DNA of 64,000 nt from Lentisalinibacter sediminis (GTDB lineage: Bacteria; Pseudomonadota; Gammaproteobacteria; Steroidobacterales; Woeseiaceae): positions 186,001-250,000 of the forward strand of contig NZ_JAPDRF010000004.1 in the NCBI RefSeq assembly GCF_040706615.1. The letters run 5' to 3'. Within the stretch, counting starts at the first letter, position 1. Each line of letters starts with the position of its first letter. Both the position numbers and the translations under genes were made by a program. The notes beneath the pieces were generated by a model. The model saw only the letters and a program-made list of their open reading frames with translations. It was not told where the DNA came from and did no database searches. Positions 8,394-17,234 of the stretch are shown one piece after another.

Positions 8394-9308
8394 ATGAAGA
8401 CGACATCGGGAAACACCCGTAAGGGCGACTCCGCGGCGACTACACCGAACATCTGGCTGCTCGGCATGCGGCCCCGCACCCTCACCATGGCCGCGGCACC
8501 CGTCGCCGTCGGTGCGGCCCTCGCATGGGGAGAGGGGGTGACCCCCGACTGGCTCACGTTCGTGGTGACGCTGGCCTGCGCGGTGCTGATACAGATCGGC
8601 ACCAACCTCTTCAACGATGCGAGAGACGGCGAGCGCGGCGCCGACGGGCCGGACCGCATCGGGCCCGTGCGCATCACCGGCGCCGGCCTGGCCCAACCGA
8701 GGCAGGTGCGGCGCGCCGCCCTTGCCTGCTTCTTCGCCGCCCTCGTCGCCGGCATCTACCTGGTATTCGTCGGCGGCATCCCGATACTCGCCATCGGCCT
8801 CGCCTCGCTGGTGGCCGGTTACGCGTATTCCTCGGGTCCGCGGCCGCTGTCGCACGGACCCTTCAGCGAGACCTACGTGATCGTCTTCTTCGGGCTGATC
8901 GCGGTGGCGGGCAGCTATTACCTGCAGGCAAAGGTGCTGCCGGGCACCGGCGTCCTGCTGACCGGCATCGCCATCGGCAGCTACGCCGCCGCCGTGCTGC
9001 TGGTGAATAACCTGCGTGACACGGCCGCGGATCTGAAAGCAGGCCGCAGAACGCTGGCCGGCCGGCTCGGCACACGCGGCTCCCGCTGGCTGTACGGCTT
9101 CCTCCTGCTGGCGCCCTTCCCGCTGCTCGCCGCCGCCTGGGGCGTGCGGCCGCTCGGCTACGTCTGGCTTGCCCTGCCGGTCTGCCTGTGGGCGATCGTG
9201 CTGTTCGCCCGCATGCCGGTGGGCCCGGGGATGAACGCGCAACTCGGCAGGACCGCCATGATCCAGGTGCTTGTGGGCGTGCTGCTGATCGTGGAAAAGC
9301 TCACGTGA
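8394..9308 (+). CDS. menA: 1,4-dihydroxy-2-naphthoate polyprenyltransferase (MenA-like, UbiA family)
   Basis: The 304-residue integral membrane protein has the two aspartate-rich prenyltransferase motifs: NLFNDARDGERGADGPDR (about residues 71-88) and NNLRDTAADLKAGRRTLAGR (about 204-223), the second matching MenA rather than UbiA. It also has several hydrophobic helices. It would attach the polyprenyl tail to DHNA in menaquinone synthesis. The ATG at 8394 follows the receptor stop by 10 bases. No other men genes are in the window, so menaquinone production cannot be confirmed. The gene ends in a TGA that overlaps the GTG start of the next gene, which suggests translational coupling. Confidence 0.85.
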   Translation: MKTTSGNTRKGDSAATTPNIWLLGMRPRTLTMAAAPVAVGAALAWGEGVTPDWLTFVVTLACAVLIQIGTNLFNDARDGERGADGPDRIGPVRITGAGLAQPRQVRRAALACFFAALVAGIYLVFVGGIPILAIGLASLVAGYAYSSGPRPLSHGPFSETYVIVFFGLIAVAGSYYLQAKVLPGTGVLLTGIAIGSYAAAVLLVNNLRDTAADLKAGRRTLAGRLGTRGSRWLYGFLLLAPFPLLAAAWGVRPLGYVWLALPVCLWAIVLFARMPVGPGMNAQLGRTAMIQVLVGVLLIVEKLT

Positions 9309-10177
9309 ACCCGGTGCTCTCGACGCTGCTGCCGGCGGGCCTCGCCTTCATCATGTTCGCGCTCGGGCTGAAGCTGAGCCTCGCGGACTTCCGCCGCATG
9401 CTCACCTATCCGCTGGCGGTGGGGCTGGGGCTCGCGGCCCAGACGCTGCTGCTGCCGCTCACCGCATTCGGCATCGCCTTGCTGTTCGACCTGTCGCCGG
9501 AGGCCGCGGTCGGGCTGATGATCCTCGCGGCCTGTCCGGGCGGCGTCACCGCGGCGATGATCACGGACCTCTCGCGGGGCGACACCGCCCTGTCCGTCAC
9601 GCTCACCGCGTGTACGAGCCTGCTGTCGTTCATCACGGTGCCGGTCACCGTCGGTCTGTCGCTGCAGCACTTCCTCGGTCAGGCGGCGCCTGTCGATTAT
9701 CCGCTGGGCCAGGCCATCGGCAGCCTGTTCCTGATCACGCTGCTGCCCGTCGGGGTAGGTCTCGCCCTCAATCAGGCCGGATGGCTGGCGTGCCGGGTGG
9801 CGAAGCTGATCGGCAAGGTGGCGACCGCCGTGTTCCTGATGATCGTGTTCGTGACCTTCTACACGGAATGGCCGAGCATCACGGAACATTTCTCGAAGGT
9901 GGGTCCGGCGATCCTCGTGCTGAACGTCACGACGATGGCGACCGGCGCCCTGCTGGGGGTGATCGGGCGCCTGCCCACTGCCGGCCGGATCGCGCTGGCG
10001 GTGGAGTGCGGCATCCAGAACAGCGCGCTGGGGATCACGGTGGCGGTCAGCCTGCTGAGCGTGTCCGGGCTGGCAGTGCCGAGCGTGATCTATGCGTTCC
10101 TGATGAATATCACGGCGCTCGGGTTGATCGTCGTGCGGCAGTTGCAGGTGGGCCGCGCTATGGCGCCGCCTGCGTGA
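9305..10177 (+). CDS. Bile acid:sodium symporter (BASS) family transporter
   Basis: The 290-residue membrane protein begins LSTLLPAGLAFIMFALGLKLSL, which is the first BASS helix. It has the conserved AACPGGVTAAMITDLSRGD cation-site segment (about residues 74-92) and the second-half VECGIQNSALGITVA motif (about 235-249). These families transport organic anions or keto acids with sodium; the actual substrate is unknown. The start is the GTG at 9305, which overlaps the menA stop (GTGA). The alternative upstream frame start lies within menA and would add no recognisable helix. It ends 16 bases from the convergent beta-helix gene. Confidence 0.87.
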   Translation: MNPVLSTLLPAGLAFIMFALGLKLSLADFRRMLTYPLAVGLGLAAQTLLLPLTAFGIALLFDLSPEAAVGLMILAACPGGVTAAMITDLSRGDTALSVTLTACTSLLSFITVPVTVGLSLQHFLGQAAPVDYPLGQAIGSLFLITLLPVGVGLALNQAGWLACRVAKLIGKVATAVFLMIVFVTFYTEWPSITEHFSKVGPAILVLNVTTMATGALLGVIGRLPTAGRIALAVECGIQNSALGITVAVSLLSVSGLAVPSVIYAFLMNITALGLIVVRQLQVGRAMAPPA

Positions 10178-10193
10178 GCAGCGCAGCCGGCCG

Positions 10194-12332
10194 CTAATCG
10201 TCGGTTTCGACGGCGCCGATATCGGCGTTGAGGTCGGCCGGCCGGGGGTTGCCGCGCTGATCGGAATCCAGTGAGTCGATGCCGACGACCCTCTCGGCGA
10301 GTTCTACCGTGATGCCGTTGAAGTGACTCTGACCGGGACCAAAGAGCGAGACCCAGACGTCGTCGTTGATGCGGGCCGCCCCGATGCCGCTGATCTGGTC
10401 CGTGCCCACTGCAGCGATTTCGCCGGCGAGCGCGGCATCGAGATGATGCCAGAACTCGATGTAGGCATGGTTGTATTCCCGTTTCGGCCACGTCTGCGCA
10501 GGACCGCACCAGTACGCCTGCTCCAACGTATCCACCACGACGCCGTCGCAGTTGCGGTATTGCTGGGCGCTCGCGGCATCCGGATCGACATCCGACAGAT
10601 AGCCCTGAAAATAGTCCCGGAAGTCGCGGGCGAATCCCGGTTGACCGTGGGTCGCCTCGATCCGGTCCAGCACCAACGGAAGAAGCAGCGGATTCATACC
10701 CTCGTCGGGCCCTCCGTCCAGCTCGCCGAGCACCTCGGTGACCTCGTAGTCACTGGCCGGAATCTGATTCAGAGCGCTGCCGGCGGGATCGTAGTAGAGC
10801 ACGGCGTAAGGATCGGCCTCGACACCGGCGGAACCGATGAGCGTGGAACGCGTGGCGTTGCCGAGCACCTCAACCGGGATGACGCCGTCCACGTCGTTGG
10901 GCTTCGGATAGTGTCTGCGTGACAGCGAAGCCCAGCCCGGCTCTCCGACCGGCACCAGAATCTGGCTGAAATCGATGACGCCGATCCGGTTGTAGCCCAT
11001 GCTGCGGAACTCGAAGACGGACCCCGTGAATACATCGTGGGGATAGACCGTGCCGATGGTATAACCGGCCGGTCCGGCCCCTTCGATCTCGTGCACCGTA
11101 TTGCCGACCACGATGGAGTGGCCGATGACCATGTCCTCCACGGCGTGCGCATCGCCGATGGTCGCGGCAATACCGCCTGCCATATTCGGCTTGTCCAGCT
11201 CATTCGTCCGCGATTTTCCGAATACCTGATTCTCGACGACCGTGCTGCCCTGGATCTGCATGTAGCCGTTGGACATGTAGAGGCCGGCGCCTCGCCAGTA
11301 GCCGATATCCAGCAGGTCGAACAGGAAGGGAGGCAGTACCGGCGGTTCGACGAGGTTTCGCGCGATCGTGCTGTTCTCCACATGAATCCGGGTCGAGAGC
11401 CCGATGCCGCCGCCGTCCGAATACACACCACCCCCGTACGCGAACAGTCCGGTAATCCGGTTCTCGGTGATCGCGGACTCGACGATCGACGAGACGCTGA
11501 TCCCGGTGTCGCGCCCGCCCACTGAAAAGACGCCACCGCCGGCCGCGCCGCCCCCGTAGACCGTATTGCCGCTGACGATGCAGTTCTCCATCCGCACCGT
11601 GTCCGCATAGACACCGCCGCCGTAAGCGCCGCCGTCACGCGAAGTATCGGCATCGTCACCGACGGCGTGATTATCGTAGATGGCGCAGTCGATCAGGGTG
11701 GCCACACCCCAGACAGCGAGTCCGGCGCCCCGCGCAAGCGTCGATGTCTGGTTGTCGTCCGGGTGCTGGCCAATGTCTTCGGCCACATCGAAGACACTGT
11801 TGCCACCGGTGACCGACACATTGTTCAGCGTCAGGTCGCCGGACACCGCCAGCACCCTCGCCGGCTCTGCACCGTCCCAGTTCACGGTTATGCCCCGGGG
11901 AAGCGCCGACGCATCGATGACGACGTCCTTGTTCGCGAACAACGCAGATCGGCCGTAATCCCGATCGAAATATCCGACCAGGTAGGAGATATTGTTCGCG
12001 GTGTCGAAGCCCATGACCTCGCCGACCAGCACCGTATGCTCTTCGTCCACGAGGATCAGATCGATCGTCCCGCCGTCGAGGCTCGGATCGAAGGTGATCG
12101 GCTGTCCGGACGAAGCGGATGCGAGAGCCGATCGCAGGGTTACCGTGCCACTTGCAGGCGACCCGTCGTCCAGCAGCGTGTTGACGACGATCGCCGGTGG
12201 CTCAGTTCCACCTCCACCGTCACCGCCACCGCCACCGCCGCAGCCGGAGATTCCCGCCAGGGATACGAGACACAGCCCGGCGATCCCGGCGACGCGGTAC
12301 CAACTCCTGAGCAAATCCGACCTGTCCTGCAT
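10194..12332 (-). CDS. Large beta-helix lipoprotein (choice-of-anchor Q-like, right-handed parallel beta-helix)
   Basis: The 712-residue product has an N-terminal signal with lipobox LAGISGC followed by an extreme glycine tract (GGGGGGDGGGG), so it is probably a surface lipoprotein on a flexible tether. The body repeats beta-helix rungs such as NNVSVTGGNSVF, DCAIYDNHAVG, NCIVSGNTVYGGGAAGG and NSTIARNLVE, and the C-terminus has the RGNPRPADLNADIGAVE ending typical of choice-of-anchor Q proteins. The ATG at 12332 has GGAGG eight bases upstream. The ligand is unknown; such folds often bind carbohydrate. It is convergent with the BASS gene and divergent from the low-GC cluster. Confidence 0.82.
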   Translation of the reverse strand: MQDRSDLLRSWYRVAGIAGLCLVSLAGISGCGGGGGGDGGGGTEPPAIVVNTLLDDGSPASGTVTLRSALASASSGQPITFDPSLDGGTIDLILVDEEHTVLVGEVMGFDTANNISYLVGYFDRDYGRSALFANKDVVIDASALPRGITVNWDGAEPARVLAVSGDLTLNNVSVTGGNSVFDVAEDIGQHPDDNQTSTLARGAGLAVWGVATLIDCAIYDNHAVGDDADTSRDGGAYGGGVYADTVRMENCIVSGNTVYGGGAAGGGVFSVGGRDTGISVSSIVESAITENRITGLFAYGGGVYSDGGGIGLSTRIHVENSTIARNLVEPPVLPPFLFDLLDIGYWRGAGLYMSNGYMQIQGSTVVENQVFGKSRTNELDKPNMAGGIAATIGDAHAVEDMVIGHSIVVGNTVHEIEGAGPAGYTIGTVYPHDVFTGSVFEFRSMGYNRIGVIDFSQILVPVGEPGWASLSRRHYPKPNDVDGVIPVEVLGNATRSTLIGSAGVEADPYAVLYYDPAGSALNQIPASDYEVTEVLGELDGGPDEGMNPLLLPLVLDRIEATHGQPGFARDFRDYFQGYLSDVDPDAASAQQYRNCDGVVVDTLEQAYWCGPAQTWPKREYNHAYIEFWHHLDAALAGEIAAVGTDQISGIGAARINDDVWVSLFGPGQSHFNGITVELAERVVGIDSLDSDQRGNPRPADLNADIGAVETDD

Positions 12333-12548
12333 CGAAAACACCTCCAAGGACTCCGACCCACCCGCAGACAGCGAGTTCGGCGCGGAAAGACGAAACTCGT
12401 CGCATTATAGGTGCGTCATCCCCGCCCGAGAGTCCAGGAATGACGCAGTGAAGGGGGCGGGATTCAGCCGTGGATCGGCCGTCACTGGTCGTCGCATGGC
12501 CGGACTGCGCTCGATCCTGCTTCTAAACCGTTGATTTTGCCCAAATGG

Positions 12549-12578
12549 TTGACAATGCGTTCCGGAATAAGAGATAAA
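12549..12578 (+). promoter_or_regulatory. Candidate sigma70 promoter of the low-GC three-gene cluster
   Basis: A perfect -35 TTGACA (12549-12554) is followed after 18 bases by GATAAA (12573-12578), a four-of-six match to the -10 consensus. The surrounding sequence is strikingly A-rich. Transcription would start near 12585, just before the TMEM43-like gene at 12612. Nothing else is seen between 12333 and 12611. Confidence 0.55.
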
Positions 12579-12611
12579 AAATCAAAATACCAAGAAAAAT
12601 AGAGGGTTCTC

Positions 12612-13643
12612 TTGATTCATCAAGAAGATCAGGACTCCGCGCGAGAATCGGCGGGCACTCTCCTGGCAACGACTCTGAGAGTGCTTTTGGGGTTGGCGAT
12701 CCTGCTGCTCGGCGTGTGGAGTGCTTACGACCAGTCCGCACGGAAAGCGGCAACCGAGAGCGCACTCGAGGAATTGCAGGATGCCGTAGTCGACGGCTTG
12801 CCAGTCATCTCGGCCGACACTCTCACCAACCAATACGATGGGGAACTGGTACTGATCCGGGGCGAGTTGGCGGGCGGGAGCGTTGCCGACCCGCTGACCG
12901 GCGTGACACTGAACGGGGTTTGGCTCAAACGCCTGGTCGAGCTCCGTCAGTGGGAGCAGCGTTCGCGCTGCAGGCGAAGCTCAACCGGCAGCGCAAGAGA
13001 TTGCAGTGTCTACTACAACCGTGTGTGGAGCCTCGACCTCATCGATTCCGACAAATTCGCCACTCCAATCGTTGGCGAGAGCAAGCACGTCAACCCGACA
13101 GAAAAGCCGTTCGAGGAACCCAGCTTTGTGACGCAGACGCTCGATCTAGGCGTGTGGAGCGTCCCCACGGAATTCTTCACCTCGGCATTCGAAAGGCGAA
13201 CCGTCACCGCCGACGACCTTGATTCAAGCGAACTCGATGCGAATTGGTGGGCCGAAGGAGGCTACGTCTATAGCCGGAATAATCCCGACGTCCGCTTCCG
13301 CTACGACGCCACGTTTGCGCCCGTGGGTCCCGTGAGCCTGATCGCCATTCCTGACAACGGAAGGTTGACTCTCACCGAGGAGCTGGCAGGCGCACCGCTG
13401 CTCGCAGCAGGCATGGTGGAGGCGACTGACATTATACAAACGGCGGGAGGACAGGTGCGGGATATCCAGCAGCACTGGATCTTTTTCACGTTCGCCGGAC
13501 TGATGCTACTGATCCAACCTGTCGCTCGACAATTCAGCCGCCTCGATAAGCTTACTGGCGCACCGTCCGGCAAGCGCTTCGCCATGACCGTCGGCGTGGC
13601 TGCGGCGATCACGGCCGTAATCGGCCTGCTGCTGCCAGAATGA
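12612..13643 (+). CDS. TMEM43/LUMA family membrane protein
   Basis: The 343-residue protein has one N-terminal transmembrane segment (LLGLAILLLGVWSAY, about residues 26-40) and two near the C-terminus (about 287-303 and 326-342). The extracytoplasmic middle carries TMEM43 landmarks: VWLKRLVELRQWEQ, VWSLDLIDSDKF followed by KHVNPTEKPF, and GPVSLIAIPDNGRLTL. TMEM43 is a eukaryotic inner-nuclear-membrane family with bacterial relatives of unknown function. The start is TTG at 12612, backed by GAGGG five bases upstream; no alternative start preserves the first helix. It is the first gene of a same-strand trio of lower GC than its surroundings. Confidence 0.8.
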   Translation: MIHQEDQDSARESAGTLLATTLRVLLGLAILLLGVWSAYDQSARKAATESALEELQDAVVDGLPVISADTLTNQYDGELVLIRGELAGGSVADPLTGVTLNGVWLKRLVELRQWEQRSRCRRSSTGSARDCSVYYNRVWSLDLIDSDKFATPIVGESKHVNPTEKPFEEPSFVTQTLDLGVWSVPTEFFTSAFERRTVTADDLDSSELDANWWAEGGYVYSRNNPDVRFRYDATFAPVGPVSLIAIPDNGRLTLTEELAGAPLLAAGMVEATDIIQTAGGQVRDIQQHWIFFTFAGLMLLIQPVARQFSRLDKLTGAPSGKRFAMTVGVAAAITAVIGLLLPE

Positions 13644-13679
13644 AGGTGTGCTGGTATGGCAAACAGTAGGAGAGGACTG

Positions 13680-15563
13680 ATGCGACGATTGGCAAAATTG
13701 ACAGTTATCGGAGTCGGCATACTCCTGGCGGGCATGCCGGCGGCACACGAACTACCGGGCGGATTGATCCTTCATCTCCCGTTTGACGGCTCCCTGCAAA
13801 ATCAGGGCAGTCTGCCGTTGGAAGTACAGACGATTGCTGCCGGCGGCGAACCGACTTCGTCACCAGAATTTCGCGAAGGAAAATACGGTCAGTCGGTATT
13901 TTTCCCGGGCGACAAGGCTATCCGGTTACCCCTTGATATCAACTACGAGCTGTATCCGCAGCTGACCATCTCCGCCTGGGTCTACGTTGAAGGCGATGGC
14001 AACGGCTATATCGTGTCCAACCGGTCTCCCACCGGACCGACGATGACCGTGGGAAGCCGCGCTGTCGGTGCGAAAGGGCCAAGGGCGCAGATTTCAGAGA
14101 CAGCCGTTCGGCCGGACCGCTGGTTATTTGTTGCCGCAGTCTGGGACAAAACGGCGGGCACGATGCGGCTGCACTATGATCGCCGGTCGGAGACTGCCGA
14201 GCTTGCGGAGAAGTCGCGTCCGGGCGAGATCGATCTATGGGTCGGGGCCTGGGATGACACGCTGCAGGGTGTTCTCAAGAACGTACGTATCGACGACCTC
14301 AGAATCTACGATCAGGCGCTAACGCCCGAGCAGCTTGAAGGACTCTGGATGGGGCAAAGCGTGGCCACAAGCCGGACCCGAACGCAGGCGATCACCTCTC
14401 AGGAAATCAATGCACAGAGTGGAGCGGGGACCGCGGCGGGAGACGACGGCCAGACCGCCATTACGCCGGGCCAGGTTCAATATGATCCGGGTCAGGTGTC
14501 AGACGACGAACTCAATCCGAACTTGGGACTCTCGGAACCGGGCGATCAGGATGCTCTACGAACTCTGCCCGGTGATCAGTACGACACGCAGACATTACCT
14601 GGGGATCAGTACGACCCCCAAAAGCTGCCGGGCGATCAGTACGACCCGCAGACTCTGCCTGGCGATCAGTACGACCCGCAGGCGCTGCCTGGCGATCAGT
14701 ACGACCGGCAGACGGGTGACTCGTCGCTTTCCGACGCGGAGGCCTTTCAACGCCTGCGGGAACAGCAGGAGGCGAGTTCTGCCAAGGATGGTTCGTCGGG
14801 TACTGCCAGCAGGGCCAGTCTGGCCGGGAATCTACCCACGACCAGCGAGGTCGAGTCGAGTATAGAGCAGCAACTCGACTCCGAAGACGATGCGATATTC
14901 GCAACCGGGGACTCAGAGCTCGAGCAGATGATTCGTGAAGGCAGTGATCCGGCTACCGTAGAAGGGTCTTCGGTCACCAGCGGTAGCACGACAGCGACCG
15001 ATGAAACATCGACGGACACGACCCGACGGATTGTCGGCTGGAAGTTCGGAGACGAACGTTACCGGTCTGCAATTTCCGGAAAAAAGGGAGACATCGTAAA
15101 GCCACACGAATTCGGAGGGGATAAGAAAGGCTTTAACCGATTGGCTGTTTGGGAAACAAACAACGTCCCATGCAGAGTGCTTTTGTATTCGTGGTCAGAA
15201 ATCGCTTGGAATACAAATCAATGTGATTGGGCGCTTAGTCTTTCACAAGAGCTTGATGTTTCGATTGGCAACTCCACCGTTACCGCAATTTCGGTGTGCT
15301 CCAGTGAAAACTCAATATCGAAGAATCGTGTAAAAGGCATCAATATCCGCGGCCATCGAATTCTTTCGGATGGCTCTTTCGGCACTTATCGCGAGGACAC
15401 TGAGAAGCATACTAACTGTGTGGAGCCTTGGCACATGATGACTGCATGTGGAGTCGGCGATGCTGCCACCGGTCTTGTCGCGCATTTCGATACGCGCAGC
15501 GGCTCGGAAGAGCTCGTCGGTCTGAGCCTTTACTGTCGCAAGGTCGTTCCGATATACGAATAA
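13680..15563 (+). CDS. Secreted LamG-domain protein with GDQYDPQ repeats and a C-terminal cysteine-containing beta domain
   Basis: From the ATG at 13680 (AGGAGAGGA just upstream) the product has 627 residues; an in-frame ATG at 13656 adds eight. A signal peptide ending near GMPAAHE is followed by a LamG/concanavalin-like domain (about 24-220) with GGLILHLPFDGSLQNQG, TISAWVYVEGDG and IDDLRIYDQALTPEQLEGLW. Residues 296-345 are five copies of LPGDQYDPQT-like decapeptides. A low-complexity Ser/Thr/Glu linker leads to a C-terminal domain (about 450-627) with five cysteines and an ATGLVAHFD..VGLSLYC ending that loosely recalls jacalin/VMO-I-type beta-prisms. That resemblance is tentative. The C-terminal DNA is much more AT-rich than the rest. 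Function is unknown; a binding or adhesive role is inferred. Confidence 0.75.
   Translation: MRRLAKLTVIGVGILLAGMPAAHELPGGLILHLPFDGSLQNQGSLPLEVQTIAAGGEPTSSPEFREGKYGQSVFFPGDKAIRLPLDINYELYPQLTISAWVYVEGDGNGYIVSNRSPTGPTMTVGSRAVGAKGPRAQISETAVRPDRWLFVAAVWDKTAGTMRLHYDRRSETAELAEKSRPGEIDLWVGAWDDTLQGVLKNVRIDDLRIYDQALTPEQLEGLWMGQSVATSRTRTQAITSQEINAQSGAGTAAGDDGQTAITPGQVQYDPGQVSDDELNPNLGLSEPGDQDALRTLPGDQYDTQTLPGDQYDPQKLPGDQYDPQTLPGDQYDPQALPGDQYDRQTGDSSLSDAEAFQRLREQQEASSAKDGSSGTASRASLAGNLPTTSEVESSIEQQLDSEDDAIFATGDSELEQMIREGSDPATVEGSSVTSGSTTATDETSTDTTRRIVGWKFGDERYRSAISGKKGDIVKPHEFGGDKKGFNRLAVWETNNVPCRVLLYSWSEIAWNTNQCDWALSLSQELDVSIGNSTVTAISVCSSENSISKNRVKGINIRGHRILSDGSFGTYREDTEKHTNCVEPWHMMTACGVGDAATGLVAHFDTRSGSEELVGLSLYCRKVVPIYE
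14565..14714 (+). repeat. Five tandem 30-base coding repeats (LPGDQYDPQx)
   Basis: Five contiguous 30-base units encode decapeptides beginning LPGDQYD and ending TQT, PQK, PQT, PQA and RQT. The last three units differ at only a few bases, whereas the first two are more divergent. A degenerate PGDQDAL unit lies just upstream, so the array looks recently expanded and could vary in copy number without frameshift. Confidence 0.9.
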
Positions 15564-15668
15564 GCATCGGCATTCAATACGGCGACCACGCATTCGCACG
15601 GAGACATTGTATTGCAGTTTGACATCGATCGTACCCGCGCAAACTGAACGGATAGAGGGGGAGAACGC

Positions 15669-17234
15669 ATGACAACTATTATTAAATTCCTGATTGCCGG
15701 AGTGGGCGTATTTCTGGCCGGTCTGTCGTCGGCGGTTTATGCGAGTAACGACGTAATGCCCGACGACGCGGCCCCCTTCACTGCCTACCAGTCATTCCTC
15801 GGGGCACGCAGCCAGGCATCCTCTGTTGAGGACATTTATGCCTACCTGCCTTCGGCACAGGTCAAACAGCTCGAGGCGATGCCGCCGGAGCAACTGGAAG
15901 GCATGAGCCGAATGCTGTTCGCACCGCAAAGCGCCGAAGACCGACAACCGACGGCCGACGAGATCGTCCTTGCGGACGTGATGGAGGATGGCAGCAGCGC
16001 ACAGCTAATGCTGGAAACCGAATCGGTGGAGAACGACGTTCGCACGGCCATGACGGCCACCGTCGACATGGTGCACGAGAGCGACGGCTGGAAGGTCACC
16101 GATCCCCGGCCTGCATCGTGGCGCGTGACCAGCCGGATGCCGGCAACCCAGCCAGCAACTCCCGCCGTGGCAAAAGCCGGGCCGGGTCGCACCGACTGGC
16201 CGGGTGTCGTCGTTACGAGCCCCGCACAGTTCAAGCTGATCACCGAGCGTAAACTCGAAGCTGTCGAGAATCCCAACAAGATGCGTTGGGATCCGAATGG
16301 GAATTACCTGTTAATCGGCAACAATAACAAGATTGCGAACTACGCTCTGCCTGACCTCCAGCCATTGTGGAGCGGATGGGCAAACAGCACTTTCTTCGGC
16401 GGCACGTTGAGTCACGATGGGAGATCGTATTTAACAGAGGGCCGGTCTCGGCTTCCGATACGGATCGACCTGGCGCTGAATGCGGCACTCGATGCGCCAC
16501 CCGATGCGCCTTTTTTCGAAGGACTGGATCTGGCGCCGAAGCGTGACTCGATTGGCGAGGTCTATCGTTACGGCCTCGAACAGTATCACCCGCAACAGGA
16601 CGTGGCGGCCTTTGCTCTGTCCGGAGAGAGCGGCGACGTGATCGCTTTCACGGGTTCGGCCGATACGCCGGCGGACATCCCGGCCGAGACGCCGGAAGGA
16701 TCGCTCGTCTGGGCGCCGGATGGATCGGCGCTCGCCTATACCAGCCGCTTTCGGCAGCCAGGCGGTGCAACGGTCGTCCATGCCTATCCGGAGGGAAACG
16801 TCCTTCAGCGTCTGTCCGTGGCTGAATTCAGTCCTGGCTCGGTCCTTTTCAGCCGCGACGCAAAAAGCGTGGCCAATGTCGGTGGCAATAATGACGGCAA
16901 TATGGTCGCGGTCTGGACGGTCGGCAGCGGCGAGTCTCTTGCAACACTGGATGGGCTGGAGAAGGTCGTATTCGGATCAGACTCCGGGCAGATCTTCGGC
17001 GTGCGCGCAGCCGGGGCATCAGTCGAGGAAGGCATCAGTGACACGCTCGTCATCTACGACATTGCTGGCGGAACAGAAGTGGCCAGCTTCACGGCCTTTC
17101 CAAAAGGCGACCATACCTATCCGGCAAACATCTCACTGATTGGAATTAGTCCCAACGGGCGATATCTGGCGGTCGTCGCCAGGCAGAACCGTGAGCATAT
17201 ATTGAGGCTCTGGGAAATCACGGAGGAGCTGTGA
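15669..17234 (+). CDS. Secreted WD40-like beta-propeller protein with N-terminal NTF2/DUF4878-like region
   Basis: The 521-residue product has a signal peptide (MTTIIKFLIAGVGVFLAGLSSAVYAS is its extent in two parts: MTTIIKFLIAGVGVF then LAGLSSAVYAS). An alpha/beta region at about 35-150 ends with VDMVHESDGWKVTDPRPASW, typical of DUF4878/NTF2-like domains. The remainder holds propeller blades such as MRWDPNGNYLLIGNNNKI, LVWAPDGSALAYTSRF, VLFSRDAKSVANVGG and IGISPNGRYLAVVAR ending in a LRLWEI WD-like strand. The start ATG has GAGGGGGAG upstream. It follows the LamG gene by 105 bases, and its signal peptide resembles that of its neighbour. Function is unknown; the fold suggests protein binding in the periplasm. 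Confidence 0.75.
   Translation: MTTIIKFLIAGVGVFLAGLSSAVYASNDVMPDDAAPFTAYQSFLGARSQASSVEDIYAYLPSAQVKQLEAMPPEQLEGMSRMLFAPQSAEDRQPTADEIVLADVMEDGSSAQLMLETESVENDVRTAMTATVDMVHESDGWKVTDPRPASWRVTSRMPATQPATPAVAKAGPGRTDWPGVVVTSPAQFKLITERKLEAVENPNKMRWDPNGNYLLIGNNNKIANYALPDLQPLWSGWANSTFFGGTLSHDGRSYLTEGRSRLPIRIDLALNAALDAPPDAPFFEGLDLAPKRDSIGEVYRYGLEQYHPQQDVAAFALSGESGDVIAFTGSADTPADIPAETPEGSLVWAPDGSALAYTSRFRQPGGATVVHAYPEGNVLQRLSVAEFSPGSVLFSRDAKSVANVGGNNDGNMVAVWTVGSGESLATLDGLEKVVFGSDSGQIFGVRAAGASVEEGISDTLVIYDIAGGTEVASFTAFPKGDHTYPANISLIGISPNGRYLAVVARQNREHILRLWEITEEL

Noticed and set aside
5926..8397. Second long frame overlapping the TonB-dependent receptor
   Set aside because: The product is an Arg-rich, motif-free shadow. 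The other frame has signal peptide, TonB box, plug and barrel.
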